Assembly (NCBI RefSeq): GCF_007855645.1
Contig: NZ_CP042263.1
Location: forward strand, 248,001-312,000
Length of the DNA stretch: 64,000 nucleotides
Direction of reading: 5' to 3'
From: Qingshengfaniella alkalisoli
GTDB taxonomy: Bacteria; Pseudomonadota; Alphaproteobacteria; Rhodobacterales; Rhodobacteraceae
The position numbers and the translations under genes were made by a program. Under the pieces are notes generated by a model. That model worked only from the letters and a program-made list of their open reading frames with translations. It did not search any database and was not told the origin of the DNA. Below, one piece after another: positions 27,770 through 38,100 of the stretch (within the stretch, counting starts at the first letter, position 1; each line of letters starts with the position of its first letter).

Positions 27770-28267
27770 CTACATGCTCCGTGACAGCGAAACCTCGCCC
27801 GTGGTCATGTCCACCTCGGTGCGCAGATATAGCTCGATCGGCAAGGGCTGCGCCCACATATCCGCGCGGATATCGAAGTTGACGATGGTTTCATTCATGC
27901 GGCGTTCCGCGCGTAACTCGACATCGACCGTTCCCGGGCGGATGCGCGGCTCATAGACTTCGATGGCGCGACGGATAGACACGCGGATCAATTCGGCGCG
28001 CTCTTCAGTGGAATACTCGCCCGCGACCTCTCGCACCCCGTAATTCAGCACCGATACCGATGTGTTGGGATAGCGCCGCCGGTCGATCATCGTATCCGCG
28101 TTGTTGGTGTTCAAAAGCCACGCCAGATCCCGTTGGATAATCTCGCGCAAGCGACGCACATCAATGACGCGGAACTCGCGGCGCTCTTCCGTGCGACCTG
28201 GTTCGTTATCCGTCAGGCGATCCAGAAGCGATGGTTGCAGCCTGTCAGAGAGCGTCTGGTCAGCCAT
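27770..28267 (-). CDS. tssE: T6SS baseplate protein TssE (gp25-like)
   Basis: A 165-aa gp25-like protein. The N-terminal LSDRLQPSLLDRLTD segment, R-R-Y-P-N-T-S-V-x-N-Y-G-V in the centre and E-x-R-I-x-P-G-T-V-x-V near the C-terminal third match TssE. It joins TssF/TssG and nucleates the sheath. Its start overlaps the tagJ stop by 8 nt. Confidence 0.93.
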   Translation of the reverse strand: MADQTLSDRLQPSLLDRLTDNEPGRTEERREFRVIDVRRLREIIQRDLAWLLNTNNADTMIDRRRYPNTSVSVLNYGVREVAGEYSTEERAELIRVSIRRAIEVYEPRIRPGTVDVELRAERRMNETIVNFDIRADMWAQPLPIELYLRTEVDMTTGEVSLSRSM

Positions 28268-29072
28268 CGCCCTGCCCTTCGGCCGCGTATTCCGTCTTGA
28301 GTTCTCGCAGATCGCACAGGCCGATCTCCAACGCGTTTGTCGTCAGAAGCCGTTGGCCGAAGCCGAAGAACGTATCCGTCGCGGCCTCTTCCCAATTGGT
28401 GGCGCGCGACAGCATTTCGGCGCTGTTGTCTCGGTCGGTCGTCCCCGGATAGCGCGTCGGGATCAGGGCAACGGCGTCACCGCCATTGGGGAAGCCAAGC
28501 GTTGCCGGCATCCACACGAAATCGCGCAAATCGCCTGGTGCCTCGAAGGTCAGCGATCCTATCGCATCGAAAGGCAACCAGTAGTATTTTCCGTTGATAA
28601 TGGCTTCCAGAACCGGGCCGAGGCGCATATCCGCATCTGCGATCCAGTCAAAGGGTTGCCCATTCAGCGTGCCTGACGTGGTCGGCGCCTGATCGAAGGC
28701 CTTACCGCGCATATCGGCGGCTGTCGCATGCTCACCACGCCCTGACAGGCTGTTGGCCTGCACGAGATAGGCCAGCCACTCCTTCGGCTTCCCGAAAATC
28801 AACGGCTCTTTCTCGCCGCTGAACACCTTCTCGCGATACACTTCGCAAATGATCGCTTCGCGATAGGTCTGTGCCATGGGCGTTGCGGACGGGTCGAGTT
28901 CCGCGCAAAGCTTGAGCTGGTTGATCGCACGCTTCCAATCGCCCAGAACACACAGAAGCTGAAACAGGAAGACACGAAGCTTCGCGTCCTGCGGGTTGGC
29001 ACGCACCTCATCCTGCAAACTCGCGAGCGCACCCTGAGGGTCGCCATTTCGAATTAGAGCTTCAGCTTCCAT
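28260..29072 (-). CDS. tagJ: T6SS accessory protein TagJ (ImpE/SciE family)
   Basis: A 270-aa ImpE-like protein. A TPR-like N terminus (ALIRNGDPQGALASLQDEVRANP, shown here only as its first motif, with L-R-V-F-L-F-Q-L-L-C) is followed by the C-terminal ImpE domain with FDWIADADMRLGPVLE and Y-x-W-L-P-F. In H1-type systems TagJ binds TssB and ClpV and modulates sheath recycling. I set the start at 29072, where GGAG precedes the ATG, instead of 29213, which would run into hcp. It follows hcp and overlaps tssE by 8 nt. Its presence places this locus near the H1-like T6SS group. Confidence 0.88.
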   Translation of the reverse strand: MEAEALIRNGDPQGALASLQDEVRANPQDAKLRVFLFQLLCVLGDWKRAINQLKLCAELDPSATPMAQTYREAIICEVYREKVFSGEKEPLIFGKPKEWLAYLVQANSLSGRGEHATAADMRGKAFDQAPTTSGTLNGQPFDWIADADMRLGPVLEAIINGKYYWLPFDAIGSLTFEAPGDLRDFVWMPATLGFPNGGDAVALIPTRYPGTTDRDNSAEMLSRATNWEEAATDTFFGFGQRLLTTNALEIGLCDLRELKTEYAAEGQGDG

Positions 29073-29145
29073 GATATCTCCGGCGAAGGTCACTCGCCGC
29101 GAACATGTCGCGGCGAGGAAAAGCAGATCACGCGACCGCGCTCGA

Positions 29146-29682
29146 TTACATGACCGCGAAGGTCTTCTTGTTGAGTACGCGACTCCATTCAGCCTCACCG
29201 AGACCGCGATCAACCTTCTTCATCTTACCGTCGATGCCCTGCATCTTATACTCGATCGAGAGGGCGCCATACTGGAAGTTGACGTTTTCTTCCGGCACAT
29301 CATCACCGTCGGAACCGGACCATTCAATGTCTTGAACCATCAGCATCAGGAACTTGAAGATCATGAAGTTCCCGCCGGAGCCTGCGCCGCTCTCACCGGA
29401 ACGACGGAGCGTCAGGGTTGCCTCTTTGAAATGGATACCGCTACAGCAAGCGAGAAACAGACCACAGGACGCGCTGTCGGTATTTTTTGCGACATTGAAT
29501 TCCTTGAATGTCGCCTTGCCAGCGCCACCACCGCCCGAGGACGATCCGATATTGATCGTGTTTTCCGCACCGAAGCTGAAAGATTTGATCTCGAACGCGT
29601 TCTTGAAGTCTTCGTCACGCGTCTCGCCGTCTGCGTTGATGCCGTTCGACTCTTTGATTTGCAGAAATGCGTCAAAAGCCAT
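29146..29682 (-). CDS. hcp: T6SS tube protein Hcp/TssD
   Basis: A 178-aa Hcp. It begins M-A-F-D-A-F-L-Q-I and shows the family features: FEIKSFSFGAEN near residue 30, then L-R-R-S-G in the middle, I-E-W-S-G-S-D and V-N-F-Q-Y-G-A-L in the C-terminal half. A Gly/Ser-rich loop (GSSSGGGGAGK) is longer than in many Hcp proteins. Hcp hexamers stack to form the expelled inner tube. AAGGAA precedes the ATG. It lies 60 nt downstream of tssC, the largest gap in the first part of the operon, and could be processed or expressed separately; no terminator is obvious. Confidence 0.92.
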   Translation of the reverse strand: MAFDAFLQIKESNGINADGETRDEDFKNAFEIKSFSFGAENTINIGSSSGGGGAGKATFKEFNVAKNTDSASCGLFLACCSGIHFKEATLTLRRSGESGAGSGGNFMIFKFLMLMVQDIEWSGSDGDDVPEENVNFQYGALSIEYKMQGIDGKMKKVDRGLGEAEWSRVLNKKTFAVM

Positions 29683-29742
29683 GTCTAGTTCCTTTCAATG
29701 ACAATCAATTATGCTCGTTAACCACGCCCCGAGGCGCGCAGA

Positions 29743-31239
29743 TTACGCACCTTTTTCTGATGGAAGTTTCGAAACGAGCCGCAGCGACACTGACAGCCCT
29801 TCCAACTGGTAGTGCGGCTTCAGATAGAACTTGGATGAATAGTAGCCCGGATTGCCCTCGACCTCTTCGACCACGACGTCGGCCGCTGCCAACGGCTTGC
29901 GGGCCTTTTCGGTTTCGTCGGACAGCTCTGGCGTGTTGTCGACATATTGTTCAATCCAATCCTGCAACCAGCGCTGCATGTCGTCGCGACTCTTGTAGGA
30001 TCCCACTTTGTCCCGAACGATGCATTTGAGGTAATGCGCGAACCGGCACGACGCGAAGAGATAGGGCAACCGCGCGGCCAGATTGGCGTTTGCGGTGGCA
30101 TCGGCGTCATCATACTCTGCCGGTTTGTGCAGCGACTGCGCACCGATAAATGCAGCCATGTCCGAGTTCTTGCGGTGGATCAGCGGCATCATTCCGTTCT
30201 TGGCCAGCTCCGCCTCGCGCCGGTCGGATATCGCGATCTCCGTCGGGCATTTCTGGTCCACCCCGCCATCATCGGTGGGGAAGGTGTGTGTCGGCAAGTT
30301 CGGCACCGCGCCGCCTGATTCAACGCCGCGGATGCGCGAACACCAGCCATATTCCTTGAAGGACCGGTTGATGTTCACAGCCATCGCATACGCGGCATTT
30401 ACCCAACCATACTTGGTGGAATCCGCGCCTTCGGTGTCTTCTTCGAAGGCAAACTCATCGACCGGATCGGTCTTCGCGCCATAGGGCAACCGGCCCAGGA
30501 AACGCGGCATCGCAAGACCGACATATTTTGAATCCTCGCTTTCACGCAGGCTGCGCCATGCAGCGTATTCCGGGGTCTGGAAAATCTTCGTCAGATCGCG
30601 CGGGTTGGCCAGTTCCAGCCAGCTATCCATCTGGAACAGCGACGGCTTGGCCCCGGTAATCAACGGCGCATGCGCGGCCGCCGCGACCTTGGACATCTCG
30701 CCCAGAAGTTCCACATCCGGCGGAGAGTGGTCAAAGTGATAATCCGCGATCAGCGTGCCATAGGGTTCGCCCCCGAACTGGCCGAACTCCTCCTCATACA
30801 GCTTCTTGAAGATCGGCGACTGGTCCCAGGACGTGCCTTTGAACTTGCGCAGCGTTTTGTGCATATCCTTCTTGGAAACGTTCAAAACGCGGACCTTCAG
30901 CATCTCGTCGGTTTCGGTGTTGTTCACCAAGTAGTGCAGGCCACGCCACGCACTTTCCAATTGCTGGAATTCTTCGTGGTGCAGGATCTGATTGACCTGT
31001 TCCGTCAGCTTCTTGTCGATCTCGGCGATAATGCCCTCGATCGAACGCAACGCGTCGTCGGAAATCAAAGCGGTATTCGACAGCGCTTGTTCGGCCAGCG
31101 TCTTGACGGCCTGTTCAACGGCAGACTTCGCCTGATCCGATTTGGGCCGGAACTCCTTCTGCAGAAGGCTTTCGAATTCACTGGAGCCGAAAACGGTCTG
31201 CTCGGCACTTTCTACGGCTTGGGATTCGGTTTCGGCCAT
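29743..31239 (-). CDS. tssC: T6SS sheath large subunit TssC (VipB)
   Basis: A 498-aa TssC with normal length. Family motifs include I-L-H-H-E-E-F-Q-Q-L-E-S-A-W-R-G-L-H-Y-L, PRFLGRLPYGAKTDP, N-G-M-M-P-L and the C-terminal sheath segment YLFASCRFAHYLKC, which provides inter-subunit contacts. TssC pairs with TssB to build the contractile sheath. It lies 3 nt after tssB. The giant fusion gene downstream copies only part of this protein and lacks the C-terminal third, so this gene is the true sheath subunit. Confidence 0.96.
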   Translation of the reverse strand: MAETESQAVESAEQTVFGSSEFESLLQKEFRPKSDQAKSAVEQAVKTLAEQALSNTALISDDALRSIEGIIAEIDKKLTEQVNQILHHEEFQQLESAWRGLHYLVNNTETDEMLKVRVLNVSKKDMHKTLRKFKGTSWDQSPIFKKLYEEEFGQFGGEPYGTLIADYHFDHSPPDVELLGEMSKVAAAAHAPLITGAKPSLFQMDSWLELANPRDLTKIFQTPEYAAWRSLRESEDSKYVGLAMPRFLGRLPYGAKTDPVDEFAFEEDTEGADSTKYGWVNAAYAMAVNINRSFKEYGWCSRIRGVESGGAVPNLPTHTFPTDDGGVDQKCPTEIAISDRREAELAKNGMMPLIHRKNSDMAAFIGAQSLHKPAEYDDADATANANLAARLPYLFASCRFAHYLKCIVRDKVGSYKSRDDMQRWLQDWIEQYVDNTPELSDETEKARKPLAAADVVVEEVEGNPGYYSSKFYLKPHYQLEGLSVSLRLVSKLPSEKGA

Positions 31240-31242
31240 CGA

Positions 31243-31764
31243 TTATTCCCCTTCCTCTTCGCTTGCGTCCGACGTCGATGCTGGCTGCGCGGCAAGCGTT
31301 TTCAGCAGGGCCGGATCGTTGAGGATCTTTTCAATGAGGTTTTCAGCGCCCGTCTTGCCGTCCATATAGGTCATCAGGTTGGACAGCTGTGTGCGCGCAT
31401 CGAGCAATTCGCGAAGCGGTTCGACCTTGCGGGCGATCGCGGCGGGCGAAAAATCATCCATGCTCTCGAAGGTGATGTCTACAGCCAGATTACCCTCGCC
31501 CGTCAGCGTGTTGGGCACCGAAAACGCGGCTCGCGGCTTCATCGCCTTCATCCGGCTGTCGAAATTGTCGACGTCTATTTCCAAGAACTTGCGATCGGCG
31601 ACAGAAGGTTGCGCGACCTCGGACTTGCCCGCGAGGTCGGACATGACGCCCATGACGAAGGGCAACTGGACCTTCTTCTCCGCGCCGTAAAGCTCGACGT
31701 CGTACTCGATCTGAACGCGCGGCGCACGATTGCGCGCGATGAATTTCTGTGAACTGTCAGCCAT
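31243..31764 (-). CDS. tssB: T6SS sheath small subunit TssB (VipA)
   Basis: A 173-aa TssB with the signature QIEYDVELYGAEKKVQLPFV in its first third, then D-R-K-F-L-E-I-D-V-D-N-F-D and M-D-D-F-S-P. The family length is about 165-175. It forms the sheath heterodimer with TssC encoded 3 nt downstream. The N-terminal domain of the large fusion (16686-20327) is about four-fifths identical to it by eye over some 158 residues, so one arose from the other by duplication. Confidence 0.96.
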   Translation of the reverse strand: MADSSQKFIARNRAPRVQIEYDVELYGAEKKVQLPFVMGVMSDLAGKSEVAQPSVADRKFLEIDVDNFDSRMKAMKPRAAFSVPNTLTGEGNLAVDITFESMDDFSPAAIARKVEPLRELLDARTQLSNLMTYMDGKTGAENLIEKILNDPALLKTLAAQPASTSDASEEEGE

Positions 31765-31823
31765 GGGTCGCTCCGTGCTTCAAAATTCTACTCCCTGAAA
31801 ATCGTCCGATGGTTCCGGCACTC

Positions 31824-32852
31824 TCAGTAATCATCCTCATCCGGCAGCCCGCCGATGACACGGACATTGTCCATACCCGAGGGTGCCATATCCTTCATGA
31901 TCGTCATAAAATCCGCGTTCACCAACCGCTTGGCGCGTTCCAGCATCAACGGCACAGGGCTGGACCGTTCGAAGCGCCGGTAATAGTCGATGATCCGGTC
32001 AAGCTCTCGCGTCACATCGTCGGGAGATGTGATGCTGCCCGGCGCACCGCCACCCGCAGCCGGTGCGGGCACGGCGCTGTCTGCCGGAACATCTTCGACT
32101 GTATCCGCATCTGCAACGCCGCTGGCATCCGACAGCTTGCGTACAATATCCGACAGGTTGCGCTCCAGCATATCCAGATCAGGACCAAAGCCCGGCGTCT
32201 TATCGCTGAACACGCCCCCGATGACCTTGATATCATCCAACGCGCCTTTCGCGGCAGACAACTGCTGGGCGAGCCATTCTTCGTCACTGTCGTTGAATGC
32301 CGCCCCTATCGACGCGGTGTCCGGCACGAATTCCATATCTGCAGGTTTGTCGATTTCACCCGTAGCGGCTTCGATTTGGCGCAACGAAATCCGGCCAAAC
32401 CCGCGGCTATCCGTCAACGGCACGTTACGCAGCGCCCGAACGACGGTCGCGCGATCCCCCAACGCCTGAACCGCATTCACCCGCATCGTCGGGTCATTAT
32501 CGTCGTCTTCGTCAAGTTCGGGGTGGCAGGTATCCCAATAATCCGTAAGACACCCCCGTATGTAACCAACGGCATCCGCAAAGCCCGGCAAACCGTCGAA
32601 CGACAACCGCGCCCACGCCAGGTAAACTGCGGCGCGAATGTCGTGGCTGTTTTCCAGAACAGCCGTTGCCTTCTCGGCAAGATCACGAAAATCAGGATCC
32701 TCGGCAGGGATGACGCTATCACCCATCTGCTGTTCTTCGCCCGGCTGTGCGGCAAGTTCCATGTCGGTGAAAACCGGCTCGTATTCGAGATTCTCACCGC
32801 TTACGCTCTCTCCCTGATGATCACGCAACAGAGTCTGCAATTCCATCGTCAT
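31824..32852 (-). CDS. tssA: T6SS protein TssA (ImpA family)
   Basis: A 342-aa protein with the ImpA_N domain in its first 150 residues, including A-V-Y-L-A-W-A-R-L-S-F-D-G-L-P-G and Y-W-D-T-C-H-P-E-L. It is the first gene of the operon, 59 nt before tssB. TssA proteins initiate or cap tube/sheath growth. The C-terminal half is Ala- and Asp-rich without the long VasJ extension, so it is one of the shorter TssA types. The start at 32852 could be the second ATG 6 nt downstream; ribosome-site evidence does not decide. Confidence 0.88.
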   Translation of the reverse strand: MTMELQTLLRDHQGESVSGENLEYEPVFTDMELAAQPGEEQQMGDSVIPAEDPDFRDLAEKATAVLENSHDIRAAVYLAWARLSFDGLPGFADAVGYIRGCLTDYWDTCHPELDEDDDNDPTMRVNAVQALGDRATVVRALRNVPLTDSRGFGRISLRQIEAATGEIDKPADMEFVPDTASIGAAFNDSDEEWLAQQLSAAKGALDDIKVIGGVFSDKTPGFGPDLDMLERNLSDIVRKLSDASGVADADTVEDVPADSAVPAPAAGGGAPGSITSPDDVTRELDRIIDYYRRFERSSPVPLMLERAKRLVNADFMTIMKDMAPSGMDNVRVIGGLPDEDDY

Positions 32853-33106
32853 TCCGATCCGGGCAACAAGAAATAATCAAATGAACACAAGTACGTTATC
32901 ACAGATGCACCGTGAATCCACTCATAACTTTACCCATCGGAAACAATTGGCGGACAATCTGTAGTAGTATATACGACAGAATATGGACCACAGACATATA
33001 AATTGGTTATGAAATTACACTTTTTACCGGCCTGATGCATTTCAGTTTATCGGAGGCGAGTCCATTAAGCGCGATCTTCACCCGACTGTTTCCCGATTTC
33101 GTCCAA
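32853..33106. promoter_or_regulatory. AT-rich intergenic region upstream of the T6SS operon
   Basis: This 254-nt stretch is markedly more AT-rich than its surroundings and lies in front of tssA, so it should hold the operon promoter. A perfect GTATATAC palindrome lies near 32967-32974. No convincing -35/-10 pair or sigma-54 (GG-N10-GC) site could be fixed by eye. It also contains the end of the caspase gene transcript. Confidence 0.4.
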
Positions 33107-35128
33107 TCAGCCGGCTGAACTCGCCGCGATAAATCCGCCATTGCGCCACTGCTGAAGCCCGGCCTGGAGCATGGGGCCGCTGACACCGTCAATTGCACCG
33201 TCATACAACCCCGCCTCTTGCAGCCGGCTCTGAATCGCACGTAAGGTGTCTGGCGACCAATTCACCGCGTGATCCGTCAGTTGCGCCAGCGCCTGTCCGG
33301 AATCCGCTGCCACCCCGCGCAACAACATTTCTGCAGCCGCAGTCGCATCCGCCTCAACGCCCCGCCCTTCGTCCAACAGGATCGCCGCCGCAACGTAACC
33401 ACGTGGCTCGCCCAGATCGACGGCACGACGGAAGTAATCCAAAGCTTCGGCGGGCTGGCCCGTGACACCATCTTGGGTCAGCACGCCCAGATTGTAGGTC
33501 GCTATGGCAGACCCCGCATCGGATGCCTGCTTCAACAGATCAATCGCACGAGGAATGTCTTGGTTTATCCCGCTGCCTTGGAACAGCGCAACCGCCAGGT
33601 TGATCGCGCCGTCGGGACTGCCTCCTTGCGCCGCGCGTTCATACAAGGAAATCGCTGCGGGCACATCTTTCGGCACACCGTCGCCGGTTTCCTTTATCAA
33701 CCCAAGGCTGACCATTGCACGCAAATCGCCCTGTGACGCCGCCTGTTCATAGAAGGTCAGCGCCTCGCCGCGCTGTCCACCGGCTGCAAGCGCACGTGCC
33801 AGTAATGCCGTGTAATGCGGCTGTTCCGGATGATCCGCCGCCGCTTGCCGGCAGGATTCGATGGCCACGGTCGCATTGCGTGCTAGTTCAGCCAGGGGAA
33901 CGCCCGCCGTATTCGCCGTTGCATCCCGTGGATGGGTCGCGAGTTTTTCGCAGCGCAACTCGGGCGCGGCATCTGCCGTTTCCGTAATTGGCAAGGATTG
34001 CAGCATCACCTGTGCCTGCTGCGCAAAACGCCCATTGGGATTTTGCTGCAGATACACCTCGATCAAGGGCCGCGACCGCGTGCGCCTGGCCAGATCCCAC
34101 AATGATTCCTCCAGCACATCAGCATTGCCCCGCGCCGGAAGATTGCGGATGGCGGAATTCTGATCCGCCGAAAGCCCCGCGACCTGAAACTCGTCAAGGA
34201 AGGCATAGACATCCGAGACATGCGCGCCTTCCGGATATCGATCCAGATAAATCCGCATCAGGGCCGGGTCCTGTGCCTTCGCCGCCACCTGCCACAGCAT
34301 CGTTTCAGGGCTGGTCACTGTATCGCCGGGAACGAACTGGAAGCTTCGGGTCAGGGACGAATTCTCCCACGGCACCTGCTTGCCGCCGGTCGCCGCCAGG
34401 ACATCCTTCCGCACCGAGATCATCATGGATGACACATCCTGCGCGGGCGTGGCGATATGCCCAAGCAACGCTTGGGTGAACGGGCTGTTCCGCCCTGCCC
34501 CATCATAGGCCACGTTGTCTGGCTGGGTCGCAAAGGCGAACAGAAATCCCGCCGCATCCCCGATACGCGCCAGCCCGCTCTCGACCGTCCCGGCAAGCGC
34601 ATCACCCAACGGATTGTTCCGGCAAGCGTCGAGAAAGATAAGATTCTGCCCATCCCCTTTGGCAAGGGCATCCGTGATCTGGTTCAACTGGATGGTTTGC
34701 GCGGCAACATCATCGGCGCTTTGAATGACCGCATCGACCGGTAAAAGATAGTTCTGAGACGCCGCCTGAAACCCGTGACCCGCGTAGAAAAACAGCGACA
34801 CATCCGTCGTTTGCGATCGTTCGGCAAACTCCGCGATCAGGGCGTTCATCTGCTCTGCCGTCGCGTCGATGCCGCGCAGCACCTCGAAGTCGAGCCCTTC
34901 TAGCGCCGCAGCCACATCCGCCGCGTCGTTGACGGGATTTTCCAACGGCTCGACTGTCGCATAGTTTCCGTTGCCGATGACCAGGGCCAGCCGCGTCTCC
35001 GCCTGGACGGAGACGGAAGAGATCAACGCAAGGACACAAGCGATCAGGAAAATACGCAGCGTTGCGTCAAAGCCCGACGGCGCGGGACAAGCCAAGGTCA
35101 ACCGTTTGAAGCGCAACTGTAATTTCAT
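33107..35128 (-). CDS. Exported caspase-like (C14) protein with Sel1 repeats
   Basis: A 673-aa protein. A signal peptide covers about residues 24-43 (IFLIACVLALISSVSVQA). The peptidase C14 (orthocaspase) domain spans about 45-265 with the catalytic His in YAGHGFQ (H118) and Cys in DACRNNP (C169). A helical region follows. Sel1-like repeats occupy about 440-610 (for example AMVSLGLIKETGDGVPKD, AIATYNLGVL). The C-terminal I-Q-x-R-L-Q-E-A-G-L-Y-D-G-A-I-D-G segment is peptidoglycan-binding-like. It is predicted to be a periplasmic Arg/Lys-specific protease. I prefer the ATG at 35128 over a GTG at 35161; the start lies inside the end of tpsA, a 62-nt overlap. It is the last gene of the tpsB-tpsA operon, so a role in processing the exoprotein is possible. 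Confidence 0.85.
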   Translation of the reverse strand: MKLQLRFKRLTLACPAPSGFDATLRIFLIACVLALISSVSVQAETRLALVIGNGNYATVEPLENPVNDAADVAAALEGLDFEVLRGIDATAEQMNALIAEFAERSQTTDVSLFFYAGHGFQAASQNYLLPVDAVIQSADDVAAQTIQLNQITDALAKGDGQNLIFLDACRNNPLGDALAGTVESGLARIGDAAGFLFAFATQPDNVAYDGAGRNSPFTQALLGHIATPAQDVSSMMISVRKDVLAATGGKQVPWENSSLTRSFQFVPGDTVTSPETMLWQVAAKAQDPALMRIYLDRYPEGAHVSDVYAFLDEFQVAGLSADQNSAIRNLPARGNADVLEESLWDLARRTRSRPLIEVYLQQNPNGRFAQQAQVMLQSLPITETADAAPELRCEKLATHPRDATANTAGVPLAELARNATVAIESCRQAAADHPEQPHYTALLARALAAGGQRGEALTFYEQAASQGDLRAMVSLGLIKETGDGVPKDVPAAISLYERAAQGGSPDGAINLAVALFQGSGINQDIPRAIDLLKQASDAGSAIATYNLGVLTQDGVTGQPAEALDYFRRAVDLGEPRGYVAAAILLDEGRGVEADATAAAEMLLRGVAADSGQALAQLTDHAVNWSPDTLRAIQSRLQEAGLYDGAIDGVSGPMLQAGLQQWRNGGFIAASSAG

Positions 35129-38100
35129 TTCCCTGTTCAACTTCGATATCTGCAAATTCACTGTCGCCGGCGCGGATCAGATCAATGGATTTCTGAACTT
35201 CCCCAATGGCAGTTTGCACCGACTCACGCGCTTGTTCCAAGGCCTGCCGCTCGATTGCGATAGCCTCCTCGGGTGTTGCGGCGGCAGCGATGCGGTTCTG
35301 CGCCTGCGCCCGCGTCGCGTCGATTTCGGCAATCGCGCGGTTGATGAAGGCTGGAACGTTTTGCAGCGGTTCCGGCAGATCAACAACCAGGTCTTCCAGT
35401 TGGGCCGCGTAGAATTCCAAGGCATTCTGCAGGCAGGTCAGATAATCGCCCGTGCCCGGATCGGCCTGCTCACATTCAGCAACCTGTTCGGCCATCACCG
35501 ATGTCAGCCCTTCAAGCACATCCAACGTAGCTTCCGTATCAGCGCGGTCCGCCAGACCCAGTTGGATGATATCATCCGGGTTACGCACCGTGTTCACGAT
35601 GTTGTTAAGCTGTGTCACCAAGGTGAAGGCGCGCGGCAGGTTTTCGTCCGCTTCAGGCCCGTCGGCTAGCACGTCAAGCATACCCGGCACATAGGTGATG
35701 TTGTAGTTCGAGATATCCCCGGTTTCGTTAACCAAACCCATCCCGATCGCATCGGCGATACTGATCTCATAGGGGCTTCCCGCAAGGCCCGCACCCGCCG
35801 CCGCGCCGGGGCTGGACAGGCTCACGCTCGTGATCTCGTCCCCGTTACGTAGCCCCCGCACTGTAAACTCTGTCCCCGCGAAGATCAGCACATCGCCAAG
35901 CCGCTTTACCAGATCGGTCGCGGCTATGACCAACGGCGCAGGCGTGACCGTCAACGTGCCGGGCACATAAGAAATCGCATAATTGCCGCCCAGATCGCCC
36001 TGCGCGCCGGACCCGGTAATCACGAAAGGCCCGTCGCCAACATTCGCCGTCGGCGCTGCGCCGTAACTTGCCAGATCAACGGATGTGACCTGATCGCCGT
36101 TGCGCAGGCCATTGGCAGCAAACTCCTGCCCCGTGAAGGTCAAGGTATCGCCATAGGTCTTCGTCGCATCATTCGCGGTTATGATCAGCGGCGCCCGCGT
36201 TACGGACAGCGTGCCCGGCATGGTGATCGCGCGGTAGAGCTGCCCGAAAGCGCTGGTAAATTCACCACCCGCAGCATCAATGGCATAGTTGCCCACATCG
36301 CTGCGTCGCGTCGCAGACGTGCTGAGCCCTGAAGCAACGTCCAGCGTATCCGCGTCCGGCCCGAAGACGTAATAGCCTGGTCCCCCGTAAACTCCCGCAG
36401 CCGTAAATGCGGGGTTGGCGCGTCCGTACTGCCGTGTCGCATCGTTTACATCAACCCAAACCACGGGTGAAAGGGCATAGAGTTCAGGGTAGAACCCATC
36501 ACCCGACGGTGCCCAATGGTCCTGAAAGCTCCAGCCTGCGGCCTCGGCCTGCGACATGAAAGCGGACCTGTTCAGAAACTGCGCCGTTGTCAGTCCTACA
36601 CCACCGTCGCTGCTTGTAAGGCCGGACGTCTGCACGTCCCAGAAGGACGCTTCAACCGTTCCTCCGCCTTCGCCGTTTTCACTACTGCCTTCTTCGCTAT
36701 TAAACCCAACGAGACCGCCGACCGCAGATCTGACACCAAACACGCTGGCGGTCCCCGTCGAATATGTCTGGCTGATCGGTCCTGCGTTATAGCCGACAAG
36801 TCCACCCACATTTGCGAACCCGAACTCACCGCCCACAGCGGCATCTACCGCACCCGTGGCATATGCCCGTGTGATGCTGCCGTAATTTTCTCCGACGAGG
36901 CCGCCCACCGCTGCATACGGGTCACCGAATGCATCGACGGGCCCGCTTGCGCGGGCGGAGACGATTTCCCCAGAGTTCAACCCGACGAGGCCACCCGCAT
37001 ATACCCAAGCCTCTACGCTCGCCGTCACGTTGCCGGTCGCATATGCATGTTCTACCCCTCCGCCATTGTATCCTACCAGGCCACCGGCAAAGAAACTAAA
37101 GTCGGAAACTGGCTCATCCAACACCGATACATCGCCGGTCGCATATGCATGCTCCACCCGTCCGCTATTGTATCCTACCAAGCCACCGCCAAAGAAACCA
37201 AAGTTGGAACCGGACTCATCCGACGCCGATACATCCGCTGCAGAGAAACTGCGCTCAACCGTACCTTCGTTGAACCCGACCAGCCCCCCGACATCACCGG
37301 CACCAATCACGTTCCCGGAGGAAGACGCATCGGAAACGGTCCCCAGGTTCCAGCCAATAAGTGCACCCGCATTTTCGCCGCGGACCGACACATCTGTCAG
37401 CTCCACATCCGCAATTACGGCGCCGGGTCCAGTGGCCGCGAAAAGCCCCACATAGTCTGAATCGAGACCACCGACGGACAGCCCGTCAATCGCATAGCCC
37501 CGCCCATCCAGAGAACCTGTAAACAGCCGTTCGGAAAACCCGCCGTCGCCAACGGAAGTGTACTCTCCGATAGAATCGAACCCGACCTGCTGGAGTCCCA
37601 CCTCAACATCAGACTCGACCCAGCCGCTGGTTCCGCTGGCGTCGATATCGCCGGTCAGCGCATAGTGTTGCGCAAGGAAGCTGTCCGAAGATTCAATCCC
37701 TTGCAGCCCGTATATGTCAGTCAGGAGATAAGGGTCAGCAAGTGTGCCGGACCCTCCTGCCACGCGCCGGAAGGTGCCACCATTCAGCAGGAAGTTGCCT
37801 GCCGAAAATTCTGGCAACGATGCGCTATTTTGTATCCAGTCGCCATCCTGAAGAATGAATTCGCCAACATCGATCGCGCCGCTGGGGCTGGTGGTAATCT
37901 GCCCTTGGGCGTTCAGCCAGAGCCTTCCAGAAGGCGCGGTGATTTCGTCATTGATGATGATGTTGTTCTCTGCGACCAACTCCAGATAGTTGGCGCTTGC
38001 CCAACTCAGTTCTGAGTCGACCGTAATGTCCCCGAGCTGATTTCCCTGAGAGTCGTTGTCCGTCCAGATCGTGATGTTGGTGGATTCCAACAAATCGACG

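Noticed and set aside
33107-33118. A 12-bp perfect palindrome TCAGCCGGCTGA at the end of the caspase gene
   Set aside because: It includes the stop codon and has no loop, so a stable hairpin is unlikely; probably chance.
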